64,000 nucleotides of DNA, taken from assembly GCA_018335795.1 (NCBI GenBank), contig JAGXRP010000035.1:1-64000 (forward strand). The letters are read 5' to 3'. Position 1 is the first letter of the stretch. The number at the start of each line of letters is the position of its first letter. Shown here piece after piece: positions 35,328 to 44,303 of this stretch. This DNA comes from Desulfobulbaceae bacterium. Lineage in GTDB: Bacteria; Bacteroidota; Ignavibacteria; Kapaibacteriales; UBA2268. A program made the position numbers and the translations under genes. The notes under the pieces were generated by a model. The model was not told where the DNA came from, did not search any database, and saw only the letters and a program-made list of their open reading frames with translations.

Positions 35328-35341
35328 ATCCAAAATAAATT

Positions 35342-35779
35342 TTAAACTCTAACATTACATACATTATTTGTGCCATTTGTGAGTATTTCAATCATTTCCT
35401 TTACGGAATGTCTTGCACGGTTGGTCAACACACGGTTACTTGTGTTGATTAAATGTAATTCAGACATCAGTAAGTTCATGCTTTCTTTCAGATTATTTAT
35501 TTCGGTTTCTTCGTTCTTGTTGCATAATTTAGCCAATTCGCTCAACTTAACTTGGGTAGCTTTCTGTTTGGTTATTTTTAGCCAATTGGCGATAATCGTC
35601 AAACGGTTGTCTTCGGCTTTTCGCAAATTACCCGAAATTTCTTCTTGGAGAGAAGTTATATCTCCGATGTCTTCGAGTTTCATTTTGATTAAGGCATTTT
35701 GCTGTCTTTCAGCAAGATTGAACAAATCCTTAAGAAGTTGTTCTTCATATTTTAGATATGTGATTAATTTGGATAGCAT
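35342..35779 (-). CDS. flgN: Flagellar export chaperone FlgN-like protein
   Basis: This 145-residue, fully helical protein carries an N-terminal EEQLLKDLFNLAERQQNALIKMKLEDIGDITSLQEE segment typical of FlgN, which holds FlgK and FlgL subunits before export. It precedes the flgK-flgL pair, the expected partners, with only the IVP-like gene between. Confidence 0.8.
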   Translation of the reverse strand: MLSKLITYLKYEEQLLKDLFNLAERQQNALIKMKLEDIGDITSLQEEISGNLRKAEDNRLTIIANWLKITKQKATQVKLSELAKLCNKNEETEINNLKESMNLLMSELHLINTSNRVLTNRARHSVKEMIEILTNGTNNVCNVRV

Positions 35780-35788
35780 ATTTGTAGC

Positions 35789-36658
35789 CTAAAATTGATT
35801 TAAGTATTTATTCACTTTTCTTACGTAATTTTCAGTTTCCTTGAAAGGAGGTATGCCATTGTATTTTTCTACATTTCCGGGACCGGCATTGTATGCAGCC
35901 AAAGCAAGATTTGTATCATTATTAAATTTGTCTAACATTTGGCGTAAATATCGTGCTCCACCCATGATATTTTCTTCGGGGTCAAAAGAATTCGTGACTC
36001 CCAAATCCCGCGCTGTTCCGTCCATCAGTTGCATTAGGCCTTTTGCACCTGCAATTGATTTCGCATTTACTTGTCCTGCAGATTCGGCTGTGATGACTGA
36101 TTTAATCAAGGTTTTATCGAGATTGTATTTATCTGAAGCTTGACTGATAATATCGTCGAATTGATTTAATCTTTGTTTGACGCGGTCGAAAAAAGTGCCA
36201 CCAATTTCATTATTTGTCTCAACTACTTTAGAATTAATTGGCTTACTTGAATTAGTTGTAATGATTTGCAAGGGTTCCGTCGGAATTGTTTTTTCAATAA
36301 TATTTTTAGTTGGAATTTCTTCGTTTGTAAAAAATTTATAAACTTGTTCGGCTATCCCAATTCCCTTACCTGTTGAAGAGATTTTATCAGTCAGCATCAA
36401 ATATGAATAATCCATCAAAATATCACTGCCAAAACCTTCGTCGCTTTCGTCATCAAGTTGTGCATTCCGAATTTCTTTAAACATCATATTCATAAATATT
36501 GCTTCAAATCCACGAGCAGCTTTTTCAAGACCAAGTTTGTCAGATTCTGACAAATTAATTTTTGCCGTAGAACGTACTCGATTTTTCAAATCATTAATTT
36601 GACTTTCGTAAATCTTGCTTGGGTCAGGTTTTTCGATATTTAATTTATAATTATCCAT
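35789..36658 (-). CDS. flgJ: Rod-binding FlgJ-type domain fused to a lytic transglycosylase (SLT)
   Basis: This 289-residue protein has an N-terminal Rod-binding domain (about 40-110, GLEKAARGFEAIFMNMMFKEIRNA ... MDYSYLMLTDKIS). A linker follows, then a C-terminal SLT lytic transglycosylase domain (about 165-289) with catalytic Glu in VITAESAGQVNAKS, then GAKGLMQLMDGTARDLGV and LAAYNAGPGNVEKYNG. It cuts peptidoglycan so the rod can pass. The enzyme domain differs from the GH73 glucosaminidase of enterobacterial FlgJ. It sits between flgI and flgN. Confidence 0.9.
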   Translation of the reverse strand: MDNYKLNIEKPDPSKIYESQINDLKNRVRSTAKINLSESDKLGLEKAARGFEAIFMNMMFKEIRNAQLDDESDEGFGSDILMDYSYLMLTDKISSTGKGIGIAEQVYKFFTNEEIPTKNIIEKTIPTEPLQIITTNSSKPINSKVVETNNEIGGTFFDRVKQRLNQFDDIISQASDKYNLDKTLIKSVITAESAGQVNAKSIAGAKGLMQLMDGTARDLGVTNSFDPEENIMGGARYLRQMLDKFNNDTNLALAAYNAGPGNVEKYNGIPPFKETENYVRKVNKYLNQF

Positions 36659-36659
36659 T

Positions 36660-37760
36660 TTATTGAATTATTAATTCTCCTTGCAGTGAACCAGATTCTT
36701 TAAGAGCCTGAAAAATAGAAATTAAATCGCGAGGATTAACTTGTAATAGATTTAGAGCATTAGCGATGTCTTGCACCGTTGGACCTTGGACGACTAAAGT
36801 ACGTGATTCACGAAGTTCCTCACGAGTTGTAATTTCGGCTGTTTCGGCTATTTGTGGCGGTCTGATAGTAAATGGTGCAGGTTGTGGAACTAATACTTGC
36901 TTTTGAATTGATATTTCAAGACCTGCATGAGCAATCACTGCGGGCAATAATTCAACATTTCCACCGACAACAACTGTGCCCGTTCTTTCATTTATGACAA
37001 CTCTTGCTATTGGGTCGCTAATTACATTAATTACTTCAATTTGTGCAATTAATTCCATTGCTTGATTGTTATTTATTCCTGCAGGTAAAGTAACTTCTAC
37101 TGTACCTGCATCAAATATTTGTGCAGAATTAGTAAGCCCTGCAACAGAATTAACAGCTTGAGATATTCGCGACGCAGTTGTAAAATCAGGCTCTCTTAAA
37201 CTAATTCTTATTTTATTATCAATAATGATTTCACGATTAAAACTAATTTCCAGAAATAATCCGTTTGGTACACGTCCTGTCGTTGAAATATTTTTTCCTA
37301 ATTTTGAACCCAGTGCATTAAAATCGTAACCACCTACCGAAAGAGAACCTTGAGCCATCCCGACAATTGTACCGTCAGCAGTAGATAGGGGAGTCATAAG
37401 CAAAACACCACCTTGCAAAGAATTTGCATCCCCAATAGAAGATACAATTACATCAACCTTGCTGCCTGCTTTCATAAAAGCAGGGATAGTTGCAGTTACC
37501 ATAACAGCTGCCACATTTCTAATTCTTGGATTTCTCTCGGGAACAGTCAAACCGAAGCGTTTCAACATATTTGAAACAGATTGCACAGTATATGTAGTTT
37601 GTTGATTATCGCCGCTTTGGTTCAATCCCGATACTAATCCATAACCAACTACTTGGACACCGCTCACACCTTCGATTACTGCAATATCTTTTATCCGAGC
37701 ACCAAATAAATCCGATGCAATCAAAAAGAAAATTATTAATATTATATTTATTTTATACAT
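36660..37760 (-). CDS. flgI: Flagellar P-ring protein FlgI
   Basis: This 366-residue protein has a signal peptide (INIILIIFFLIASDLFG) followed by ARIKDIAVIEGVSGVQVVGYGLVSGLNQSGD and the family motifs RNVAAVMVTATIPAF and GGVLLMTPLSTADG. It ends in QALKESGSLQGELIIQ. It forms the periplasmic P ring around the rod. It lies between flgH and flgJ, with 7-base and 1-base gaps. Confidence 0.95.
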   Translation of the reverse strand: MYKINIILIIFFLIASDLFGARIKDIAVIEGVSGVQVVGYGLVSGLNQSGDNQQTTYTVQSVSNMLKRFGLTVPERNPRIRNVAAVMVTATIPAFMKAGSKVDVIVSSIGDANSLQGGVLLMTPLSTADGTIVGMAQGSLSVGGYDFNALGSKLGKNISTTGRVPNGLFLEISFNREIIIDNKIRISLREPDFTTASRISQAVNSVAGLTNSAQIFDAGTVEVTLPAGINNNQAMELIAQIEVINVISDPIARVVINERTGTVVVGGNVELLPAVIAHAGLEISIQKQVLVPQPAPFTIRPPQIAETAEITTREELRESRTLVVQGPTVQDIANALNLLQVNPRDLISIFQALKESGSLQGELIIQ

Positions 37761-37767
37761 ATTTAAT

Positions 37768-38340
37768 TTAAAATAAAAGTCTTAAAAATTTTGTTAAAAG
37801 CCCCGGTTCTTGAATTTCAGAAACACTACCATCACCTTCAATTAATAAAGTTAGTTCGAGTATTGAATATGAAAAAACCGAATTATCCGGCCGTACATCA
37901 ACCGGACGAACAATGCCCTTGATTACAACTGTTTGCGTTTCGCCATTGACTTTTGTTGTACGAGTTCCCTCTATTCGCAAATTGCCGTTCTCGACTACTT
38001 CGACCACTTTGGCACTCAATCGTGACCTGATTTTTTCATTACGTGAAGTTTGCCCACGTCCTTGATGTCCTGTTCCTGTTCCTAAAGAACCGCCCATTGT
38101 ATTATTTCCCGAACCTGTGTTATATCCTAAATTTGCATCTACACTCGTGGAACGGTTGCTTTGCGTGTTTGCTGAATTATCTGCCTGAGTATCTTCGATA
38201 ATCAAAACCATAATCGCGTCACCTTCACGGAATGCTTTTACATCCGAAAATAATGAGCGAGAACTGTTTTGAATAAATTGACTATAAGCATTCAAATTGA
38301 ACGCAAATAAAATAATAATAAAAAATAATATTCTTTTCAT
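37768..38340 (-). CDS. flgH: Flagellar L-ring protein FlgH, without a lipobox
   Basis: This ~190-residue protein has FlgH motifs SRSLFSDVKAFREGDAIMVLI, a Ser/Thr/Asn-rich loop, RLSAKVVEVVENGNLRIEGTR and VNGETQTVVIKGIVRPVDV, so L-ring identity is clear. The N-terminal signal (KRILFFIIILFAFNLNAYSQF) has no Cys, so the usual lipoprotein anchor is missing. ATG 38340 is chosen for its AAAAAGG 8 bases upstream; the GTG at 38349 and ATG at 38346 overlap the flgA stop. The L ring sits in the outer membrane. Confidence 0.9.
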   Translation of the reverse strand: MKRILFFIIILFAFNLNAYSQFIQNSSRSLFSDVKAFREGDAIMVLIIEDTQADNSANTQSNRSTSVDANLGYNTGSGNNTMGGSLGTGTGHQGRGQTSRNEKIRSRLSAKVVEVVENGNLRIEGTRTTKVNGETQTVVIKGIVRPVDVRPDNSVFSYSILELTLLIEGDGSVSEIQEPGLLTKFLRLLF

Positions 38341-38345
38341 TTTCA

Positions 38346-39047
38346 TCACCTTTTTGATAAATTGTTAGCATCTAAATATACGTTTCCGTCATCGCCTACA
38401 ATTCCTGTTAATGTACCACCACTATCTCGTTTTATTCTAATCTGTTGTCCAGCAATTCCATCTTGTAACGCCGTTCCCATTGTTCTTATTCTAACTGCAC
38501 CCGAATTCACTATTATACTGACTTTTTCGCTTCTTTTAATAATTGTTTCGGCTGCCAATAATGTACTATTCACTATTGTACCTTTTGAGATATTTCTCGA
38601 AGCTTGTTTGCCAATTAATTGTTTAATATCTGTAATATTATTCGAACAATTATTATCCGATATTATTTTTTTATATGTAAAATCAGATTCTAAAAAAGTT
38701 TGCCCCACGGGAATCGTTTGAGCCGCAACTAAAACATTTATTTCATATTTAATTCGAACGGAATAATCTATAAACTTTACAATTCTATCTTCATTTCTAA
38801 ATTTAATCATAACACGATTCAAACCACAATCCTGGATATCCGCATCCAATTCTGCATGTATTCCGGATTCGGGAAAGGAAATATCACTAATGTTTTGTAG
38901 TATTTCTACTTCTGCAATTCCGGTATTGGATTTCATAATATGATTAATAATTGCCTCTTTCAATCTTTCAGCCGAAAAACTTGATTGCGAGTATGACATT
39001 ATACTCGTTGCAATAATTAGTAATATTATATATATACTTCTTATCAT
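38346..39047 (-). CDS. flgA: Flagellar P-ring assembly chaperone FlgA
   Basis: This 233-residue protein has a signal peptide. Its SAF-type C-terminal domain contains VLVAAQTIPVGQTFLESDFTYKK, ISKGTIVNSTLLAA and GQQIRIKRDSGGTLTGIVGDDG. It is the periplasmic chaperone for P-ring (FlgI) assembly. It begins 1 base after flgG and overlaps the flgH region. Confidence 0.9.
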   Translation of the reverse strand: MIRSIYIILLIIATSIMSYSQSSFSAERLKEAIINHIMKSNTGIAEVEILQNISDISFPESGIHAELDADIQDCGLNRVMIKFRNEDRIVKFIDYSVRIKYEINVLVAAQTIPVGQTFLESDFTYKKIISDNNCSNNITDIKQLIGKQASRNISKGTIVNSTLLAAETIIKRSEKVSIIVNSGAVRIRTMGTALQDGIAGQQIRIKRDSGGTLTGIVGDDGNVYLDANNLSKR

Positions 39048-39048
39048 T

Positions 39049-39837
39049 TTATCTCTTCAAATTAACTGCTGTTGCAAGTATTTCATCGGCTGTACGAACA
39101 GATTTTGAATTCAATTCATAAGCTCTTTGAGCATTTATCATATTAACCATTTCTTCGACAATGTCCACATTCGATGCTTCAAGATGAGATTGGATTATTT
39201 CACCTGTATTTATTGATGCCGGTTGTTCAAAAATTGCAGCGCCAGACGCCGGAGTTTCAGCATAAAGATTATTGCCCATCGAACGTAAACCACCCGGATT
39301 AATAAAGCGGGCGAGCTCTAATTGTCCCAAAACTTGTTCATCAGTGGCGCCTTCAAGCAGCATACTCACAACTCCATCGCGTGAAATCAAAATCTCGAGT
39401 GCATCATTCGGAATCGAAAAGCCCGGCTCCAACAGATAGCCTTGGCTTGTCGTTATTTCCCCGTTGCGATTGAGTTGGAAAGAACCGTCGCGTGTAAAAC
39501 TATATGTACTGTCGGGCTTGCGAATGATGAAAAAGCCCTCGCCACTTATAGCCAAATCGAGTGGATTATTTGTCTGTGAAATATCGCCTTGTCTGAAAAT
39601 CTTTTTTGTTGATACAAGTTCGGTACCTGAGCCAATTTGGACCTCATTTAGTGGCTCAACACCTGAACGAGCAACATTACCCGCAGGTCTGAGCGTTTCG
39701 TATAATAAATCTTGAAATTCAGGTCTAACTTTTTTGTAGCCTGTTGTGTTGACATTCGATAAGTTGTTCGATATGATTTCAACATATCTCTGTTGGGCTG
39801 TCAAGCCTGTTGCTGCTGTCCTTAAAGTTTTATCCAT
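39049..39837 (-). CDS. flgG: Flagellar distal rod protein FlgG
   Basis: This 262-residue rod protein has the N-terminal motif LRTAATGLTAQQRYVEIISNNLSNVNTTGYKKVRPEFQDLLYE, the FlgG loop QTNNPLDLAISGEGFFI, and the C-terminus NVDIVEEMVNMINAQRAYELNSKSVRTADEIL. It forms the distal rod. It lies between flgF and flgA in the operon. Confidence 0.95.
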   Translation of the reverse strand: MDKTLRTAATGLTAQQRYVEIISNNLSNVNTTGYKKVRPEFQDLLYETLRPAGNVARSGVEPLNEVQIGSGTELVSTKKIFRQGDISQTNNPLDLAISGEGFFIIRKPDSTYSFTRDGSFQLNRNGEITTSQGYLLEPGFSIPNDALEILISRDGVVSMLLEGATDEQVLGQLELARFINPGGLRSMGNNLYAETPASGAAIFEQPASINTGEIIQSHLEASNVDIVEEMVNMINAQRAYELNSKSVRTADEILATAVNLKR

Positions 39838-39866
39838 TATTTATCCTTTTTTTTTATTTTCAAATT

Positions 39867-40646
39867 TTAATAAAATCTGCTCATAGCGATAGATTTTTCA
39901 AGGGTGCTGTCGTTCGTTTGAATCACTTTGCTTCCTGCTTCAAAAGCACGTTGCAATTCAATCATCTTCACCATTTCTTGCACTATATTGACATTTGAGT
40001 TTTCGAGCCATCCTTGTCGGATAAAAAATTCGCCATCTTCGAGTTTTAGTCCGTCTGATTCCCAAGTAGCAATGAAATCTTGATTTGAAATTCTTTGCAA
40101 AGTTTTTGTATCATCGGGCATCATCAAAAGTATTTTTCCAACTTCATATTCGTTGAAGAAGATTTCGCCTGTTTCGGAAATTCTTAAATTCGTATTTCGC
40201 GAATCGTTCGAAATTTGTGGGTTTGACATGAATTCTTTGTTTATGGAAATAACACCATTTTCGCCCATCAATTTTTTGCCGTCATGGGTGATGATTTCTC
40301 CGGTTTCCGAAAGAGTAAAACTTCCGGCTCTTGTCAGAAATTCTTTGCCTTCGACATCTTGAACCACGAAAAATCCCTTACCTTCAATCGCAATATCCAA
40401 TGGATTGTGAGTTTGTTCCATAGCACCGTTTGAGAAATCGTAATAGGAGCCGACAGGTGGGTCGTTCTGTTCTATATCGCCTTTGACGTTAAAGAAATTA
40501 GCTCGAGCGTCAAGCAAATTTCGCTCGAACACCTCAGCTCTTTTGAAACCGGTTGTCGAAGCATTTGCCAAGTTATTGGCACTTACTTCTAATCTTGTTT
40601 GGCTATTCATCATCCCTAATGAAGCCGTAAATAATTCTTTTAGCAT
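39867..40646 (-). CDS. flgF: Flagellar proximal rod protein FlgF
   Basis: This 259-residue hook/basal-body family protein has LFTASLGMMNSQTRLEVSANNLANASTTGFKR at the N-terminus, QTHNPLDIAIEGKGFFVV in the middle and SNVNIVQEMVKMIELQRAFEAGSKVIQTND at the C-terminus. Being first and followed by FlgG, it is most likely FlgF. GGAG lies 5 bases before the ATG. A sigma-54-like promoter ends about 28 bases upstream. Confidence 0.88.
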   Translation of the reverse strand: MLKELFTASLGMMNSQTRLEVSANNLANASTTGFKRAEVFERNLLDARANFFNVKGDIEQNDPPVGSYYDFSNGAMEQTHNPLDIAIEGKGFFVVQDVEGKEFLTRAGSFTLSETGEIITHDGKKLMGENGVISINKEFMSNPQISNDSRNTNLRISETGEIFFNEYEVGKILLMMPDDTKTLQRISNQDFIATWESDGLKLEDGEFFIRQGWLENSNVNIVQEMVKMIELQRAFEAGSKVIQTNDSTLEKSIAMSRFY

Positions 40647-40673
40647 CCATGCTCCAAATTTTTATATAAACTA

Positions 40674-40689
40674 ATCAAGCCTTGTGCCA
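40674..40689 (-). promoter_or_regulatory. Sigma-54-like promoter of the flgF-motA operon
   Basis: The minus strand reads TGGCACAAGGCTTGAT, against the sigma-54 consensus TGGCAC-N5-TTGC. The -24 half is perfect and the -12 half has GA instead of GC. It lies about 28 bases before the flgF start, which fits a short leader. The rest of the 250-base gap (40690-40899) is AT-rich with no ORF. Confidence 0.45.
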
Positions 40690-40899
40690 ATTCAATTACT
40701 TCATTGCTCAAAATAGTTAGGAAGTGTAGTAAAGCGGATTTGAAGTGCTATATAAATTGTCAACACATTTTATTGTTTAGAAACATATATAAAAAATCAT
40801 GATGAATATTCACCATTGGATAATATTGTCATAAGCTCAAAACTTGATGAGATTTTTGATATTTTGGAGCAAATATTCTTTAGTAAGGCGGGGATACTG

Positions 40900-42870
40900 T
40901 TAATCTGTAATTTTATTCAAAAAATGGAACCATGATTTGTAGTAAGTGATATTATTCTCCAAACCTTTGATATCATGCCCCTGACCTTCGAAAAGCACTA
41001 ATTCAAAATCTTTGCCGTATTTTTTCAAACTGTCTGCCATCCAAATACTTCCCTCCAATGGTACTCGGTTGTCATTTGTGCCATGCGTCAAAAGTAATTT
41101 ACCTCGTAACAAATTAGCGTGATATAGCGGTGACCTCTCCTTAAGCTTTTCTTCCTCTGTTGCAGGGTCGCCTGCTTCGAGGAGAACCCAATCAGGTATA
41201 TTGCATGTTTGATAGAAATGAATAATGTCTGAAAATCCGGCATCACACAATCCAAATCCCCAATCGAAATTTGTCTTGTAACCATTTACTTCACCGGGAA
41301 AAGTTAAAAGTCTTAAGACTGCATAACCACCATGAGAACCACCGAATGTACCTATCCTATTTGGCGGAATTCCCATCTTTTCATTTACATATTTTGCGGC
41401 ATAGATGATATCCAAAATTTCATTTCCACCCAAATCTTTATCATTCATCGCTTTGAAATCAAAACCCCATCCGTCAGAACCTCTCGGTGCAGGACTTAAA
41501 ACTGTTATGCCAGCTTCGGCAAGTAGATGATTCCTGAAATTAAAATTGTTATAGCCACCATAAAAAGATTGAATCAATACGATTTGCTTGTCTTTGGGCA
41601 ATGGATTTTTCGGTTTGTATAAATATGCATGAATCATTCTTTGCTTGCCAGTTTTTTCATCAATATCAAAAGTTGGGTAGTCAATTTTTTCTATATCAGC
41701 GTGGTAAATTTTTGATTTTAATTCATTTGGCAAATCGTATTTTACATCAAACTCAAATTTATTGTCTTTTATAGTTATTTCGGACATGATAAACTTTGTG
41801 TTCGCCGAAGAACCTGTTGACATAATTTTATTCCCTTTGGAATCAATAATAACATAATTGACGTCAATTACTTGTTTGTACAAAATTTGACCGTCATCAG
41901 GATTGATTAGCATGATGTTTGTGTTAATCGGATTTGAAGAAGTGAGTGCGATTAGTCTTTTGTTACCAACTTCGACAAGGTCATAAGACGACACATTTGC
42001 ATCAAGTTTTGTCAACTGCATAGTTTCGTTTGTCAGAATATTATACTTGAAAACATTATTTATGTCCGCTTCGTTTGAAGAATATAGGAATTCATTGTCA
42101 TTAAGCCATTTTGGAAATATTGCCGGAGTTTTACGTTTCAACGTTTCATCTGTAATAATTTTTGTTGTTCGATTTTCCAAATCTAACAATAATAGATTGC
42201 CATATGCACGGTCTCTATTTTTACTGGCTGTTACTATGATGTATTTTCCGTCTCGACTCTGCAAAGGTTTTCCCCAAGTAAAAGACATATTAGGATTATC
42301 CCTAAAAAGTATTACCTCCTTGCCGGACTTCAAATCAAGTATTCTAACTTCGCCCAACCTATCATCTTTTGTTCCGAGTCTTGCAATATAGATAATTTTA
42401 TCCTTATTCGTACTGAAATTATAACCAAAAATATATGGAACGTCAGTTAATTTTTCAACCTTACCTGTTTTAATACTCATCCTATATATATTCAGAACTT
42501 CATCGTTACGTTCGTCCCCGTTCCAATAAAAACATGAATCAAAATGGTTATAACTCAAATCAAAAACATTGCGTTTGGAAAAATCAATTTCAGATACTGC
42601 TTTGCCGGACCATAAATCAACTCTATCATTTATGTCTAGATATAGTAATTGCTGAGTATTTCCTTCTTTAAAATAGTACATTATGCCTGATATGTAATCA
42701 ACTTTGATTGCTCCAAAAGGGAAACCTTCTAAATACGGAGTAAGGTCAATAATTCTATCTTTGAAATAGATAAGATTTTCGTTCTTAATTTCAGGGTCAC
42801 TTTCATGTCGTTCGCAAGAAACTATACACGACATAAGTATCAAAATCGTCACTAAATATGATTTTTTCAT
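40900..42870 (-). CDS. S9-family (prolyl oligopeptidase-type) peptidase, lipoprotein
   Basis: This 656-residue protein has a signal peptide ending CIVSC (lipobox) and then a propeller-like domain (about 25-400) with repeats such as QSRDGKYIIVTASKNRD. An alpha/beta hydrolase domain follows (about 405-656) with the catalytic Ser in FGGSHGGYAVL, Asp in THGTNDNRVP and His in EGQGHDIKG. It cleaves oligopeptides in the periplasm or at the outer membrane. A TAAATTTG -7-like element lies 29 bases before the start (42899-42906, minus). Confidence 0.9.
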   Translation of the reverse strand: MKKSYLVTILILMSCIVSCERHESDPEIKNENLIYFKDRIIDLTPYLEGFPFGAIKVDYISGIMYYFKEGNTQQLLYLDINDRVDLWSGKAVSEIDFSKRNVFDLSYNHFDSCFYWNGDERNDEVLNIYRMSIKTGKVEKLTDVPYIFGYNFSTNKDKIIYIARLGTKDDRLGEVRILDLKSGKEVILFRDNPNMSFTWGKPLQSRDGKYIIVTASKNRDRAYGNLLLLDLENRTTKIITDETLKRKTPAIFPKWLNDNEFLYSSNEADINNVFKYNILTNETMQLTKLDANVSSYDLVEVGNKRLIALTSSNPINTNIMLINPDDGQILYKQVIDVNYVIIDSKGNKIMSTGSSANTKFIMSEITIKDNKFEFDVKYDLPNELKSKIYHADIEKIDYPTFDIDEKTGKQRMIHAYLYKPKNPLPKDKQIVLIQSFYGGYNNFNFRNHLLAEAGITVLSPAPRGSDGWGFDFKAMNDKDLGGNEILDIIYAAKYVNEKMGIPPNRIGTFGGSHGGYAVLRLLTFPGEVNGYKTNFDWGFGLCDAGFSDIIHFYQTCNIPDWVLLEAGDPATEEEKLKERSPLYHANLLRGKLLLTHGTNDNRVPLEGSIWMADSLKKYGKDFELVLFEGQGHDIKGLENNITYYKSWFHFLNKITD

Positions 42871-42898
42871 TTTTATTTAATTGCAATCAACATAATGA

Positions 42899-42906
42899 CA
42901 AATTTA
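42899..42906 (-). promoter_or_regulatory. Possible -7 element of the S9 peptidase gene
   Basis: The minus strand reads TAAATTTG, fitting TAnnTTTG, about 29 bases upstream of the ATG at 42870. No clear -33 partner was seen. Confidence 0.3.
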
Positions 42907-42978
42907 AACAAAATTGGTTAATTAATAAATGAAAAATACTGTAATTGTGTGATTATTACATATAATAAATTTTCAGAT

Positions 42979-43362
42979 ATGCTAAATTTACTTTTAGTTG
43001 GACTTGGTGGTTTTATCGGGGCGATTTCAAGGTATTTGATAGGTTCTTATTTTGAGGGACATTCAGAATTCTTATCCTTTCCGATTGGTATTTTAATTGT
43101 CAATCTCGTTGGATGTCTTATTATTGGTATGTTGGCAGGTGTGGCAGAAAGTACGACTCTAATTTCCGAAGAAATCAAATTAATGCTTTTTGTAGGTTTG
43201 TTAGGTAGTTTCACTACTTTTTCAACATTTTCGCATGACACTATGAATTTTATTACTAATGGCTTATTGATTCATGCAATGTTGAATGTTTTGTTATCTG
43301 TTGTTATAGGTATATTTGCAGTTGCAGTAGGTTTCAAATCTATGGATTTAATTTTTAACTGA
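42979..43362 (+). CDS. crcB: Fluoride ion channel CrcB/Fluc
   Basis: This ~127-residue protein has four membrane helices and Fluc motifs LVGLGGFIGAISRYLIG, FPIGILIVNLVGCLIIGML and GLLGSFTTFSTFSHD (the Na+/F- path). It exports fluoride as a dual-topology dimer. ATG 42979 starts at the conserved LNLLLVGLGGF; an in-frame GTG at 42949 would add ten residues. No fluoride riboswitch was recognised upstream. It precedes nadA by 14 bases and may be cotranscribed. Confidence 0.92.
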   Translation: MLNLLLVGLGGFIGAISRYLIGSYFEGHSEFLSFPIGILIVNLVGCLIIGMLAGVAESTTLISEEIKLMLFVGLLGSFTTFSTFSHDTMNFITNGLLIHAMLNVLLSVVIGIFAVAVGFKSMDLIFN

Positions 43363-43376
43363 TTTAGGTGAGCAAA

Positions 43377-44297
43377 ATGAGCGAGTTAATAGAAAAATTG
43401 AATAGATTAAAGAAAGAACGAAATGCCGTAATTTTAGCGCATTACTACCAAAATGCCGAAATTCAGGATGTTGCTGACTTCATGGGTGATTCACTTGCTT
43501 TGGCACAAGAAGCAAAGAAGATTTCAGCTGATGTCATCTTGTTTTGTGGTGTGCATTTTATGGCAGAAACAGCTAAAATTTTGAATCCAACTAAAACTGT
43601 TCTCGTGCCGGATATGGATGCAGGATGCTCTCTCGCAGATAGTGCACCTCCGGAATTATTCCGTAAATGGGTTGATGAACACCATGACCATGTGGTGATT
43701 TCGTATATTAATTGTTCTGCCGATGTCAAAGCAATGTCTGATATTATTTGCACCTCATCTAATGCTCACAAAATCGTAAATTCTGTACCGCTCGATACAC
43801 CGATTTGCTTTGCACCGGATAAATATCTCGGAAGTTATCTTGCTAAAAAATTAGGTCGTGATATGGTTCTTTGGAATGGCTCATGCCAAGTACATGAAAT
43901 TTTCTCTGAATCTGAAGTCATCAATTTGATGCATCAATTCCCTGATGCTGCCGTTTTAGCTCACCCTGAGTGCCCTGAAAATATTCTGGATTATGCTGAT
44001 TTTATTGGCTCAACAACAGCAATAATAAAAGAAGCTACCACTTCGGCTAAAAATGACATAATTGTTTTAACCGAATCCGGGATAATACATCAACTTAAAA
44101 AAATAGCACCTCACAAGAATTATATACCTGTACCAAGTTTGGAAGGTTGCGCATGCAACGAGTGCCCGTATATGAAATTGAATACGATTGCGAAAATGGT
44201 TTCTGCTCTCGAAACATTGCAACCGGAGATAATTATGGACGAATCGCTACGATTGCGTACCTTGCGTCCACTTGAAAGAATGTTGGAACTAAGTTAA
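43377..44297 (+). CDS. nadA: Quinolinate synthase NadA
   Basis: This ~306-residue enzyme has motifs ILAHYYQNAEIQDVADFMGDSLALA, the first cluster Cys in LFCGVHFMAETAKIL, ADVKAMSDIICTSSN and the C-terminal CACNECPYMKLNT. These Cys ligate the [4Fe-4S] cluster that condenses iminoaspartate and DHAP to quinolinate. ATG 43377 has AGGTGA 5-6 bases upstream; the in-frame GTG at 43368 overlaps it. nadC follows after 6 bases. nadB is not in the window. Confidence 0.95.
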   Translation: MSELIEKLNRLKKERNAVILAHYYQNAEIQDVADFMGDSLALAQEAKKISADVILFCGVHFMAETAKILNPTKTVLVPDMDAGCSLADSAPPELFRKWVDEHHDHVVISYINCSADVKAMSDIICTSSNAHKIVNSVPLDTPICFAPDKYLGSYLAKKLGRDMVLWNGSCQVHEIFSESEVINLMHQFPDAAVLAHPECPENILDYADFIGSTTAIIKEATTSAKNDIIVLTESGIIHQLKKIAPHKNYIPVPSLEGCACNECPYMKLNTIAKMVSALETLQPEIIMDESLRLRTLRPLERMLELS

Positions 44298-44303
44298 AAT
44301 AAT

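Noticed and set aside
42871-42978. Fluoride riboswitch before crcB
   Set aside because: The 108 bases are AT-rich with no GC stems or conserved fluoride-aptamer elements.
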